From: Planctomycetaceae bacterium
GTDB taxonomy: Bacteria > Planctomycetota > Planctomycetia > Pirellulales > Pirellulaceae
Assembly (NCBI GenBank): GCA_002709045.1
Contig: PAPJ01000008.1
Coordinates: forward strand, 1 to 64,000
DNA: 64,000 nucleotides
Direction: 5' to 3'
Each line of letters starts with the position of its first letter. Within the stretch, counting starts at the first letter, position 1. Below, piece after piece: positions 35,931 to 45,134 of this stretch. The notes under the pieces are model-generated. The model saw only the letters and a program-made list of their open reading frames with translations, searched no databases and was not told where the DNA came from. The translations under genes and the position numbers were made by a program.

Positions 35931-37040
35931 ATGAGACTAATCCTATTAACAACTGCAACATTGCTCATGCACATAACTTCCCTTAACGCCGAGGAAGCTC
36001 AGATTATGTATCTGGCTTCAATTACAGATAAAACGATTGTCTCTTACGCACTCGATGCAAAGTCCGGAGACTTAACAGCTGTCAACACAACTGAATTACC
36101 GATTTCACCCGGCCCGATGTGTTTCTCTCCCTGTGGTTCGTTTTTGTATGCAGCCATGTCCGGCAAAGATGCCAATAATGAAACCGTTAATGCGATCGCA
36201 ACACTCAAAATATTGAGTGGCGGTAAGCTTGAGTACATTACCTTCGCCAAAATTGATGTTCGTGCTCCCTACCTCAAAGTTGATCCCACTGGAAAATTTG
36301 CAATGACGGCTCATTATTCCACCGGTGAAATCAATGTCTACCGTGTGAAAGACAAGATAGTTACAAGTGAGAATCTGGACCACCACACGACTGAACGCAC
36401 CGCACACTGTATAGAATTCGATCTGACTGGCAAATTCGTTTATGTACCGCACACTAGTCCTAACAAAGTGTACCAATACGGACTGAATCTGGATTCAGGC
36501 AAGCTTTCGCCCCTGAAAAAACCATGGGTTGACGGCCCTGATGAAGATCACCAATATCATCAACCTCGCCATATCGCATTCCACCCGACACTCCGGATGG
36601 CGTATACATCGAATGAACGCGGAGGCGGTATCAGCGGATACAAACTAAACCATCGCAACGGAATGCTCACAAGAACGCAGACCCTGTCCAGTCTGCCTGT
36701 CGACTATACCGGCAGCAGCGCAGCAGCCGATATCAAAATCACACCCAATGGACAATTCGTTTATGTATCGAACCGTGACACCGAAAAACGCGACGACCAT
36801 CAGGATTCGATCGCGGCATTCCGTATCGACAGCCGGGGCGAACTAACGCGTATTGGTACCTTTGCCACTGTCTGGTTTCCTCGCAGTATCTCTATTGATG
36901 GTTCAGGAAATTTCCTCATCGCCGCCGGACAGAAGAGTGGTACGTTCGCAACCTATAAGATTTCGTCCGACAGTGGCAAACTAACTTTTCTAAAAGAATA
37001 TGAGGCCGGTGACGGAACAATCTGGACAATGTGGCAATAA
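35931..37040 (+). CDS. Lactonase-family beta-propeller protein (YbhE/6-phosphogluconolactonase-like), exported
   Basis: A 369-residue protein with a signal peptide (first 20 residues, to LNAEE). The mature part is a seven-bladed propeller of the lactonase family (PF10282). Each blade has a GxxxY/F-x-SN-type strand such as GKFVYVPHTSPNKV, LRMAYTSNERGGGISGY and GQFVYVSNRDTEK. The family includes cytosolic 6-phosphogluconolactonase, but the secreted form more probably opens carbohydrate lactones in the periplasm. It starts four bases after the metallophosphatase gene, so the pair is likely cotranscribed. It converges on the methyltransferase gene six bases away. Confidence 0.9.
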   Translation: MRLILLTTATLLMHITSLNAEEAQIMYLASITDKTIVSYALDAKSGDLTAVNTTELPISPGPMCFSPCGSFLYAAMSGKDANNETVNAIATLKILSGGKLEYITFAKIDVRAPYLKVDPTGKFAMTAHYSTGEINVYRVKDKIVTSENLDHHTTERTAHCIEFDLTGKFVYVPHTSPNKVYQYGLNLDSGKLSPLKKPWVDGPDEDHQYHQPRHIAFHPTLRMAYTSNERGGGISGYKLNHRNGMLTRTQTLSSLPVDYTGSSAAADIKITPNGQFVYVSNRDTEKRDDHQDSIAAFRIDSRGELTRIGTFATVWFPRSISIDGSGNFLIAAGQKSGTFATYKISSDSGKLTFLKEYEAGDGTIWTMWQ

Positions 37041-37046
37041 GTTTTT

Positions 37047-37916
37047 TTATACGCGTCTCAACAGAAACACCGCGTCACCTAACCGGTCGTCCAAAGGTTG
37101 AGGCTCATCAATATCATAAAAGAAGTCATAAACCTCAACCAATTCAAACTGAGGTGCTTTCGAGAAAAGTGTTTTAACCTGTGCTGCGGTATAAATCCGC
37201 ATCTGATAATCCGTTGTAAATTCTCTGGTGGTCTGACCACCTTTGACCTGCATACGAAAACGCAATGTCTCTGTCCGTTTGCGGCGATTAGCGTGAAAGG
37301 CATCAAGCGTCATATGCACAGAGATTCCGGCGTGCTTTTGCGTCCAGCATTCACGGTCTTCCAGTGCAGCGTCCGGTGGCAGCAGATGAAACCCCAGAAT
37401 GTAAAACCCACCCTTCTTCAAACCGGACGCCACTAGTTTGAGATGAGTCAGAGCTTGCGATTCAGTCAACAGGTGGCGAAATGTGTTCACCGTATTAATA
37501 GCAATATCAACCGGGGGATGACAGGTAAATTCAAGCATGTCCGCCGCTCGCACATTAGCATCCAACTGGTTGCGCCGGAGACGTTTTTTTAAGTAACTGA
37601 TTGCTGGCTGACTCAAATCTATAGCCGTAACGTCATAACCACGCCGAGCCAGTTCCACCACCAATCGGCCTCCACCACACCCGGGCTCAAAAATTCGTCG
37701 CGCACGGCCACGCAGAAACTTCAGCGAGACAGCATCCACGAAGTTGGCCTCTTCCCGAGTCGAGTCTCGAAAGGCAAGGTCCCAGTATTGAGGGTAGTCG
37801 TAACAGTCCATAACTTTACTATCGGTCAGCAGGCCGGTAATCTTCTTTTTTATCAACCTCAACTCTGCTCCGTTCAAATCCCCACCTCGTGTAATCTGTT
37901 GATGTATAATCAACAT
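37047..37916 (-). CDS. Class I SAM-dependent methyltransferase
   Basis: A 289-residue cytoplasmic protein. Motif I is FEPGCGGGRLV near residue 92, followed by the acidic residue of strand 2 in YDVTAIDLS. VDIAINTVNTFRHL corresponds to the post-I strand and HLKLVASGLKKGGFYILGFHLL to motifs II-III. The start is uncertain: the ATG at 37916 or an internal ATG at 37811 (MDCYDYPQYWDLAF) would both keep the domain. The methyl acceptor is unknown. The gene is divergent from the DUF1080 gene and convergent with the lactonase gene. Confidence 0.85.
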   Translation of the reverse strand: MLIIHQQITRGGDLNGAELRLIKKKITGLLTDSKVMDCYDYPQYWDLAFRDSTREEANFVDAVSLKFLRGRARRIFEPGCGGGRLVVELARRGYDVTAIDLSQPAISYLKKRLRRNQLDANVRAADMLEFTCHPPVDIAINTVNTFRHLLTESQALTHLKLVASGLKKGGFYILGFHLLPPDAALEDRECWTQKHAGISVHMTLDAFHANRRKRTETLRFRMQVKGGQTTREFTTDYQMRIYTAAQVKTLFSKAPQFELVEVYDFFYDIDEPQPLDDRLGDAVFLLRRV

Positions 37917-37977
37917 CGTGAAAAAACATCACCTATTAAAAAACGATTAACCATCACACTAATACAGGATTTATTCG

Positions 37978-38643
37978 ATGAAGCAATTTGCATTAAGCAT
38001 GTTTCTGGCTTTCGCCGTTTCAACAACTCTCTCAGCTGATGAATGGGTCAATCTATTTAACGGCAAGAACCTTAACAACTGGATCCAGAAAAACGGCACT
38101 GCCACTTATCGTATCCAAGGAGATGCCATCACCGGCAAAACCAACGAAGGCAGCCCCAATAGTTTCCTTTGCACAAAAAGACTCTACGGTGATTTTGAGT
38201 TGGAGTTCGAAGTTAAAGTGGCGAACGAACTTAACAGCGGTGTTCAGATTCGCAGCCAGACCAAGGAAGTCCCTGAAGAAAGCAAAATCAAATTCGGTCG
38301 CGTTAACGGTCCTCAGGTCGAAATCGAAGCCAGCGGTAGTAAGGGGGCCGAAGCCGGTTACGTCTATGGCGAAGCAACTGGTCGTGGTTGGCTAACCACA
38401 GCTGAGCGGCTTAAGCCACACAAACATTTCAAGGACGGTGAATGGAATCACTTCCGAGTCATTGCAAAAGGTCCAAAAATTGAAACCTGGATCAATGGAC
38501 AGCACATCGAAACTTTAGTTGATCAGGAGATCTACAAAACGCACTCGAAAGGTTTTATCGGGCTTCAGGTTCACGGCATTAAAAAGGGTACAGGACCATA
38601 CGAAGTATCCTGGAAAAACATTAAGATCAAGGAACTAAAATAG
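37978..38643 (+). CDS. DUF1080 (3-keto-disaccharide hydrolase-like) exported protein
   Basis: A 221-residue protein with a signal peptide (first 20 residues, to LSADE). It matches DUF1080 over its full length: EWVNLFNGKNLNNWI at the start, LYGDFELEFEVKV, NSGVQIRSQ, WNHFRVIAKG, TWINGQHI and GFIGLQVHG near the end. The fold is a concanavalin-like jelly roll. Members act on 3-keto-glycosides or bind glycans, and they are hugely expanded in planctomycetes. AGGA lies eight bases before the ATG. A clear terminator follows the stop codon. Confidence 0.95.
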   Translation: MKQFALSMFLAFAVSTTLSADEWVNLFNGKNLNNWIQKNGTATYRIQGDAITGKTNEGSPNSFLCTKRLYGDFELEFEVKVANELNSGVQIRSQTKEVPEESKIKFGRVNGPQVEIEASGSKGAEAGYVYGEATGRGWLTTAERLKPHKHFKDGEWNHFRVIAKGPKIETWINGQHIETLVDQEIYKTHSKGFIGLQVHGIKKGTGPYEVSWKNIKIKELK

Positions 38644-38670
38644 TCTCCTGTCCAACAATCTCTAACAGCG

Positions 38671-38709
38671 AACCGGGAAACTACTACGTTTGTAGTTCCC
38701 CGGTTTTTT
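38671..38709 (+). terminator. Rho-independent terminator after the DUF1080 gene
   Basis: AACCGGGAAACTAC pairs with GTAGTTCCCCGGTT as 14 positions with a single A-C mismatch, around a seven-base loop, followed by a run of T residues. The structure ends three bases before the ATG of the next gene at 38713. Confidence 0.85.
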
Positions 38710-38712
38710 ATT

Positions 38713-39666
38713 ATGCGAATCACACTTCTGACTATCTGTCTCAGCTTTTCGTTCTGTAGTAACCTCAGCGGACAGCAAACTTTAAAACCGGCGGATTTTA
38801 CCAAACCGATTGAACTCTCCAGAAACGTTCTTGATAGTTCGCTAAAGCTAACAATCACCCCCCGACTAGCCGGTGCGGTCCACAGCATTCAATGGAAAGA
38901 ACATGAATTCATTGACAGTCATGATCATGGTCGGCAAATGCAATCTGCCAGCAATTTCGATCTGGCCACTGATTTCCACGGTGAAACTTTCAATCCCACG
39001 GAAGCGGGATCGCGAAACGATGGTGCCGGCCCGACAAGCACCAGCAAACTTTTACATATAAGCCATACCAAAGAGCAGTTGCAAACGACTACACAAATGG
39101 CATTCTGGTTAGCACCCGATCAAAAATCATCCGGAAATCCCGCGAAGAACAGAACGCTGCTCTCTAATCATCTGCTTACGAAACGAATAACTTTGGGATT
39201 TCAACAATGGCCTAATGTTATACGCTACGAAGCAACGTTTACGACTCCAATTGGAGAATTTCACCGTTATGCTCAATTTGAAGCGGTTACGGGTTACATG
39301 CCTGAACGTTTCAACACTTTTTGGGGAGTCCATCTCAGCCGGCAAGAACTAGTACCACTGACCGACGGGCCGGGAGAGCAACGTCATCCGGTTATTATTG
39401 CAACAAAGGATAGAACACTGGCAATGGGAGTGTATGCTCCCCAGCAACCCAGCAAAGGATACGAAAATGCGGGTTATGGCCGTTTCAGATTCCCTGCTGC
39501 GAAGGTGACCAAGTGGAACAGCGTCTTTCGTATTCAGGAGAAAACGGGGGTCCCGGCCGGCGACTATTACTATGACAATTACGTGGTTATCGGGGACCTG
39601 ACAACTGTCACCAACACCATTCTTAAGTTAGATAATTTTTTTCACGGCAAAGACCAAAACAACTAG
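38713..39666 (+). CDS. Exported protein of unknown function
   Basis: A 317-residue protein with a signal peptide (first 20 residues, ending NLSGQQ). I do not recognise a named family. The middle is beta-rich, with an ITPRLAGAVHSIQWKEHEFI opening that recalls galactose-mutarotase-like or beta-sandwich sugar-binding folds. The ATG lies three bases after the T-run of the preceding terminator and no ribosome-binding site is visible. Expression must therefore rely on read-through or leaderless initiation, unless the start is wrong. Its TAG stop overlaps that of the converging peptidase gene inside ACTAGT. Confidence 0.6.
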   Translation: MRITLLTICLSFSFCSNLSGQQTLKPADFTKPIELSRNVLDSSLKLTITPRLAGAVHSIQWKEHEFIDSHDHGRQMQSASNFDLATDFHGETFNPTEAGSRNDGAGPTSTSKLLHISHTKEQLQTTTQMAFWLAPDQKSSGNPAKNRTLLSNHLLTKRITLGFQQWPNVIRYEATFTTPIGEFHRYAQFEAVTGYMPERFNTFWGVHLSRQELVPLTDGPGEQRHPVIIATKDRTLAMGVYAPQQPSKGYENAGYGRFRFPAAKVTKWNSVFRIQEKTGVPAGDYYYDNYVVIGDLTTVTNTILKLDNFFHGKDQNN

Positions 39667-41150
39667 TCATTTTTCTGACGTCGCACAAGTTCTATGGCAA
39701 ACTTCATAATGCGATCTTCACCTGAAACCAAATCTTCCGGACGTACGCGAACCAGATGGTCAGGCTTAACCCCCCGACCAGACTCTGCTGGCATCTTTTT
39801 TAGGGTATTGTACTTAAGAATCGGCACTGCCAACTCAATACCAGTATTAGGTAAGGCATAAACTAATGTTGTTCCGGCGGTAAAAGCTCCGTGCACGCCT
39901 CCGGTTTCTTCACCGATAAAAATAGCTTTGTCTGATTCACGCAGACGGCTACAGATACAGGCTCCGGCTGAATGAGTACGTCCGCTGGTGAGCACAAAGA
40001 TATCCCCCTGAAATCTACGTTCTGCAGGTTGTAGTCTTGGAATCCATTCTTCCGACAAACTAAATCCCTCATCAGTTGCGGGCTCCAGTTCCCGATCCAG
40101 TCGACGCTCATAACCACGGATCATTCCCCGAGTCTGATAAAGCCGACTCAGATCATCTTTATATTGAATGATCTTTCCCGTTGCTTCTCCGTCTTGCATT
40201 TCACGAAACGGTTTATCACTGAGATAGGAATACAACATCATTTCATTTCTCGTGTAACCACCTTCATTGAGCCTTAAGTCAAGAATCAGATTCTTGATAT
40301 CCGGCAACCGTTCCAATGCTTTGAATGTTTTAGTCAGGAAAGACCGGTAAACCCGAAACGGCGGGGCACCATAGTCGTTATCAAAGGTATCGATCGCTAT
40401 CACGGCCGTATTAGGCAACACTTGTTCAAAACGAAAGGGAAGAACCGGCTGCCTGCCAAACGCAACATTGCGCATCCGGGCCTGCAATCTAAATCCGTCA
40501 ATCCCCTGAACCGTTTTCATTGACACATCACCGTTGTGCTTACGAAACTCAACAAGAAACTGTCCTTTTTGGGGAAAAGCCGTTGCCAGTGACATGGCAA
40601 ATAAATCACCTAACAATTCATATCGATACTCGTCCACAAATCCATCGCCTGTCACAAACGGCATCAACTGCGGAATCAGTTTACTGATTGCGATACCGTT
40701 AATTGAAAGCACCTCAACGCCGCAGGGTAAATCCACGCGTTTATGGTTTACATACGCTCTTGCCTGAAGGAATTTGAGAGGCAAAGGAAAGAATACGGCA
40801 TCATTTTGCAGTTCTTCCTGAGCTGAATTCGGAATAGATGCATAGGTATGCCCACATCGAATCTTGTCAACAATTGTCGCAAACTTCAAAAAAGTATGTC
40901 GTAAGGATTGACTCTGATTCTTGTCAACGCGACACTCTGCGAACTCTTGTTTTAATTCTTCCGGTGTAATGTAAAGATGCAAGCCGGGATGCATTGAGTC
41001 AAGAATATGTTGCATGCGATCCAGGTCTTCGTTGATCTGCTGACCTGAAAATACCTGCCGCAATTGTGTGTCCTGAGCCGGCACACCTGTAACCAGCAAC
41101 AGCATCAATAAAAGCGACCAGCGTGATTTAGTCATCAGTCTATTAATCAT
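39663..41150 (-). CDS. S41 family peptidase, exported
   Basis: A 495-residue protein from the ATG at 41150. A TTG at 41168 and an ATG at 41135 are alternatives that keep the same signal peptide (SRWSLLLMLLLVTGVPAQ). The C-terminal half has the S41/tail-specific protease core: NLILDLRLNEGGYTRNEMML, then TSGRTHSAGACICSRL with the probable catalytic Ser, and IFIGEETGG. The N-terminal part is a helical and PDZ-like region (VEVLSINGIAISKLIP). It probably degrades extracytoplasmic peptides. It follows the giant cytochrome c gene on the same strand, 30 bases from its end. Confidence 0.85.
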   Translation of the reverse strand: MINRLMTKSRWSLLLMLLLVTGVPAQDTQLRQVFSGQQINEDLDRMQHILDSMHPGLHLYITPEELKQEFAECRVDKNQSQSLRHTFLKFATIVDKIRCGHTYASIPNSAQEELQNDAVFFPLPLKFLQARAYVNHKRVDLPCGVEVLSINGIAISKLIPQLMPFVTGDGFVDEYRYELLGDLFAMSLATAFPQKGQFLVEFRKHNGDVSMKTVQGIDGFRLQARMRNVAFGRQPVLPFRFEQVLPNTAVIAIDTFDNDYGAPPFRVYRSFLTKTFKALERLPDIKNLILDLRLNEGGYTRNEMMLYSYLSDKPFREMQDGEATGKIIQYKDDLSRLYQTRGMIRGYERRLDRELEPATDEGFSLSEEWIPRLQPAERRFQGDIFVLTSGRTHSAGACICSRLRESDKAIFIGEETGGVHGAFTAGTTLVYALPNTGIELAVPILKYNTLKKMPAESGRGVKPDHLVRVRPEDLVSGEDRIMKFAIELVRRQKND

Positions 41151-41180
41151 GGGCTTATTCTGGCTCAAAACGACATTCTG

Positions 41181-44100
41181 CTATTTAAGTATATGAATTG
41201 TATTGTGAATCGTTCCATTAAATGACCTTCCATTTGCACCTTTCAGGTTGTATTTAATTTCCATGCACCAGGTTGGTTTAAGGTCCGGAATTGTAATGAA
41301 GACACGCTTGCCGTCATCTGACACCTTCACGGCAGTAACAGTACTTGGTTGCTCATCATAGTGTTTCGAGCCATAACTGCGAGTACGTTTTATTGTCCAC
41401 GTTTTAAGGCTGTAATTGGCGATCGCCACGGCTGTTTCTGTATCAACCGGTTCGGTGAAGGTCAACTCAACACCTCCTTTACGTGCCTTCAACTCAACCG
41501 GTAAATGCACCGGTTCTCCGGTATATCGCAAGCGGTACATACCACCTGGCTGAGTCTGATTACCAGCCCAGGCAAACATCCCACAAGCATAGAGTTGTCC
41601 ATCTGCAGGATAAAATCGCCCCCGCATAACTCCTGTTGGAAATTGTGCTATTGGAAACTGAATCATACCGCCCTGCATCTGACCGTCCACTTCTTCGTGA
41701 GGAACAACATAAACTTTCCCATATCCATATGAAAGATTGAGGAGTTGTCCATTCAATGGTCCCCACTTTTCCGAATCGACCCACAACAATTCCGACGGTG
41801 ACCGATCAAATGAGTTAGTAATCCAGACCAATGGTTGCTGCATCGCTTCATCAGATTCATCTGTGACATTATGGTACCCCATCATATTTCCATAAAAGCC
41901 ACCTTCACGCACCCAGTTAATCCTATTTTTAGGATTCCAGTGACCCTCCTGATCCGTGACGATAAAGGATCCGTCTTCATTTAGACACACGCCATTGGCA
42001 GCACGGAAACCCGTTGCCAGAATATCTGTCTTTTGTCCGTCTGCACTTACCCGCAGTAACGTCCCGTGATGCGGAACCAATGCCGGCAATGCATGCCGGG
42101 CTGACTTAGCATAGTAAAAGTTGTTCTGCGCATCGACCTGCAGCCCCATCGCGAATTCATGAAAATGATCTGTGACCTGATGATCACTATTAAACGATTC
42201 GTAAAAGTCTGTTTCACCATCCTGATTTAAATCGTGGAGGATACAAATTTGATCGCGACAACCGACATAGATTAAACCATCCACAATCTTAATTCCCAGT
42301 GGCTGGAACAGTCCGCTGGCGATACGATGCCACGTCAATTTACCGTCATCGCTAAGTAAGCCTGATACCTTCCAGACATCGCCGTCCCAACAACTCGCAA
42401 CAAGACTGTCGCCCTCCGGATAAAAATCGAGACCTGTCATTCTGATCTGAGCAAACCAGGGGTTTTCTACGGGATGAGTTAAAACATCTACCTGAAATGC
42501 ACCTTCTTCTTCACCACGTACCAACTGTGTCGTCAACTTCTCCGGAAAACGGGGGGGGCCACCACTGGTCAACTGCGATAACTTCGCGTGAGGCAAAGCA
42601 ATAAACTGAGTTATCTGTGAAGCCGCTTCTGGTTCATCCACCCGCTGCACCCATACCGTGAATTGTGTCTGCTCTCCCGCTGGAACCTTCAGCCGTAGTT
42701 GACCACTATTGCCAACACTCCATGTCCAACCATTAAGTTCCGAGCTAACGCCGGCAATGAGGGGAGCATCACTATTCCCCACTACAGGTGCGCTGGCGAC
42801 CACTTCTGCCGGCAACTTATTTTCGGACTGATCGATGGGAACTCCGTCAACCAGAACTAAATCGAGAACGTCTGCTTTGGAATTTTCAATATCGGCGGGC
42901 ATTACTACATCCTGAAAAACCTGCACACGACTTAATGTTCCATCGAAATGCGTTTTATTATTTGGAAAGTTATCCGAGCAATATCCGATCTTTAAGACAT
43001 GTGCGTTTTCAACCCGTTTGGCACGCATCACTTTTTCAGCATCAACTTTACCGTCTACAAAAAGAGTTAACATTCCGGTTTTCGCATCAAACGTTAACGC
43101 CACATCATGAGGTTTACCGTCAGCGACCCGGATATTTCCGTTAAGAACACCAACAAATCCTATGTCATAAGCCAACTTTCCGCCCCGGATAAACAAGGAT
43201 TTACCACCATCAGTCCAGACACTTTTGAGGTGTGTTTTTGTAAAGATTGCTCCGTCCACTTTAGTAGTAATCGTTGCTGCAATCGTGAAGTCTCTGGAAA
43301 ACATATTAAGACGTTCACCGATCGGCACCTGAAGATAGGTTGCACCATTAAACGAGACGCCTTTATCGCGTGGTGCTTTGGGCGCAATTTCAAATTCCCC
43401 AAGTCCTGCCACGCTACGACCATTCACTTCTTCCTGCAATAACTGCAGCGTAGCATTCACATCAGGATGTTGAGCGACTTGCAGATAGTACGGCTGGTCG
43501 CGACGACCCATTTCAATAACACGCTTAAAAACCGGTCCATTTTCAGTTTCCTCCCAAACTGCCGTTTCAAGGATATTTGCTTTTCCAACCGAATAAGAAA
43601 CCACGGTCTGGCTACCATGATGATAAAGTCCTTTGTATTGTGCCCAGGCTCGTGGTAGTGGTCCGTAAATTCGGTTATCGCGACCAACCAAACGCGGATC
43701 ATCCCACGAATTATCCTCCGGATTCGCCCAACCCGGTCCGGTAGAATTTTGGAAGTGAAGGTCTCCGACAATTCGGGGATGAATGTTATGGCGACCATTG
43801 AAATTAATACCATTCCAGTCGATAAAGCCTTTACCCTGCCACCCTGCAGCAATCCGCATCGTATCGTGATCAAAAATCATCCAGCCATTACCTTTTGAAA
43901 TCCCACCTTGCCCCGGGTCAAGACGCTGCGCGATCCCTTTATAAGCAAAATTAGCTGCATCCTCTCCGATTTCATAAGTGGCGATCATTTGATGGCCATA
44001 GTTATTCTGTTCCCAGGGTACAATGTTCGACGGTTCGGGACCTCGCGTATCTCCTTCAGGCAGGCTGGCCAAATAATCTTCGGTAATGGCAAAGTACTGC

Positions 44101-45029
44101 GAAGGGTTATCGCGCTTAAAGTACGCTTCACGAATGTAGTGAATCACATCATACTTTTGCTGTGGCACCATCCAGGCCTGAGGAACCATTAGTCCAAATC
44201 CACGCGTAAGCGTCTGATACATAGCAAAAGGCTGTGCACCGTTTTTCATAACATCAACAGCGAACTTACGAGAGGTTGGCAGTGAACCGGGGCGATCATG
44301 CGTACCATGACAATTAATGCAGAGCCGATTATAAATTGCTTCTCCGCGTTGATAACTATCCTGATTGAGCGATGTCAACAAAGCCCGATGATCTAGATTC
44401 TTCTCGTACTCCGGCAAAGGCCTGGCAGCATAAAGAGACGGAGGAGGTTGCAATTGGACAGCCCGCTCTTTACCTCCATCTCGTATCTCCATTAAATACT
44501 TTATGAGGTCCAGAAACTGCTGCTTTCCGGTTAGTTGGTTCACCTGTCCTTTAGGCATAATCGATGCCTTGGAGCCAACAACTTCATCTAATTCTTCAGT
44601 ATTAAACTTAAGCTCAACGCCCGGACGACTGACATCATTTAATACCAGCAGAACATCATTTTGTTTTTTAACCAAACCGGAAAACTGCTTGCCATCGACC
44701 GTAAACACGGTTACCGATTCAAAGCCTTTCTTAATTTCCTTGGAAGGATTCAATACAGATTCAACCAAGTAACGATCGGTAACCGAAATACCAAGTTTGG
44801 TCAGGTCAGGACCAAGTGGATTCTCTTTATCACCGACACTATGGCACTTGGAGCAGGACAGATAAACCTGAAAGAAAGCGACTCCACCACGTTTTGCATC
44901 TCCCATTTCTCTGGCTTCCCGTGCCAGTTCCTCAACTGGAGTCTGCAATAACTGAGCTTCCAAATTTTGCCCGTAAGCAATATTCGTCGACAACAACGCA
45001 ATGACAATACCGAAAAAGAAGCGAGTCAT
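41181..45029 (-). CDS. Giant DUF6797-type cytochrome c / propeller protein with LamG domain
   Basis: A 1282-residue exported protein. I take the ATG at 45029, since GGAG sits ten bases upstream but only one base before the ATG at 45038. A signal peptide ends near YGQN. Numbering here includes the three extra residues of the longer reading. Two haem c motifs are visible, CSKCH at 62-66 and CINCH at 240-244. A DUF6797-like region follows (QMIATYEIGEDAANFAYKG), then a LamG-like domain at about 600-720, and then a beta-propeller with DGLIYVGCRDQI and NGVCLNEDGSF. Planctomycetes use such chimeric cytochromes in periplasmic oxidation of carbohydrates. The electron path and substrate are not known. 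The PHP gene ends about 105 bases upstream. Confidence 0.88.
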   Translation of the reverse strand: MTRFFFGIVIALLSTNIAYGQNLEAQLLQTPVEELAREAREMGDAKRGGVAFFQVYLSCSKCHSVGDKENPLGPDLTKLGISVTDRYLVESVLNPSKEIKKGFESVTVFTVDGKQFSGLVKKQNDVLLVLNDVSRPGVELKFNTEELDEVVGSKASIMPKGQVNQLTGKQQFLDLIKYLMEIRDGGKERAVQLQPPPSLYAARPLPEYEKNLDHRALLTSLNQDSYQRGEAIYNRLCINCHGTHDRPGSLPTSRKFAVDVMKNGAQPFAMYQTLTRGFGLMVPQAWMVPQQKYDVIHYIREAYFKRDNPSQYFAITEDYLASLPEGDTRGPEPSNIVPWEQNNYGHQMIATYEIGEDAANFAYKGIAQRLDPGQGGISKGNGWMIFDHDTMRIAAGWQGKGFIDWNGINFNGRHNIHPRIVGDLHFQNSTGPGWANPEDNSWDDPRLVGRDNRIYGPLPRAWAQYKGLYHHGSQTVVSYSVGKANILETAVWEETENGPVFKRVIEMGRRDQPYYLQVAQHPDVNATLQLLQEEVNGRSVAGLGEFEIAPKAPRDKGVSFNGATYLQVPIGERLNMFSRDFTIAATITTKVDGAIFTKTHLKSVWTDGGKSLFIRGGKLAYDIGFVGVLNGNIRVADGKPHDVALTFDAKTGMLTLFVDGKVDAEKVMRAKRVENAHVLKIGYCSDNFPNNKTHFDGTLSRVQVFQDVVMPADIENSKADVLDLVLVDGVPIDQSENKLPAEVVASAPVVGNSDAPLIAGVSSELNGWTWSVGNSGQLRLKVPAGEQTQFTVWVQRVDEPEAASQITQFIALPHAKLSQLTSGGPPRFPEKLTTQLVRGEEEGAFQVDVLTHPVENPWFAQIRMTGLDFYPEGDSLVASCWDGDVWKVSGLLSDDGKLTWHRIASGLFQPLGIKIVDGLIYVGCRDQICILHDLNQDGETDFYESFNSDHQVTDHFHEFAMGLQVDAQNNFYYAKSARHALPALVPHHGTLLRVSADGQKTDILATGFRAANGVCLNEDGSFIVTDQEGHWNPKNRINWVREGGFYGNMMGYHNVTDESDEAMQQPLVWITNSFDRSPSELLWVDSEKWGPLNGQLLNLSYGYGKVYVVPHEEVDGQMQGGMIQFPIAQFPTGVMRGRFYPADGQLYACGMFAWAGNQTQPGGMYRLRYTGEPVHLPVELKARKGGVELTFTEPVDTETAVAIANYSLKTWTIKRTRSYGSKHYDEQPSTVTAVKVSDDGKRVFITIPDLKPTWCMEIKYNLKGANGRSFNGTIHNTIHILK

Positions 45030-45134
45030 TCGATGCATTCTCCAATCAAAACCTTAAACGTATTTAACTCTAATTGGATGATCTGGTTTGAGCAAAGCAA
45101 ACCACCATATAACCAATTGGAATTAATGAATATT

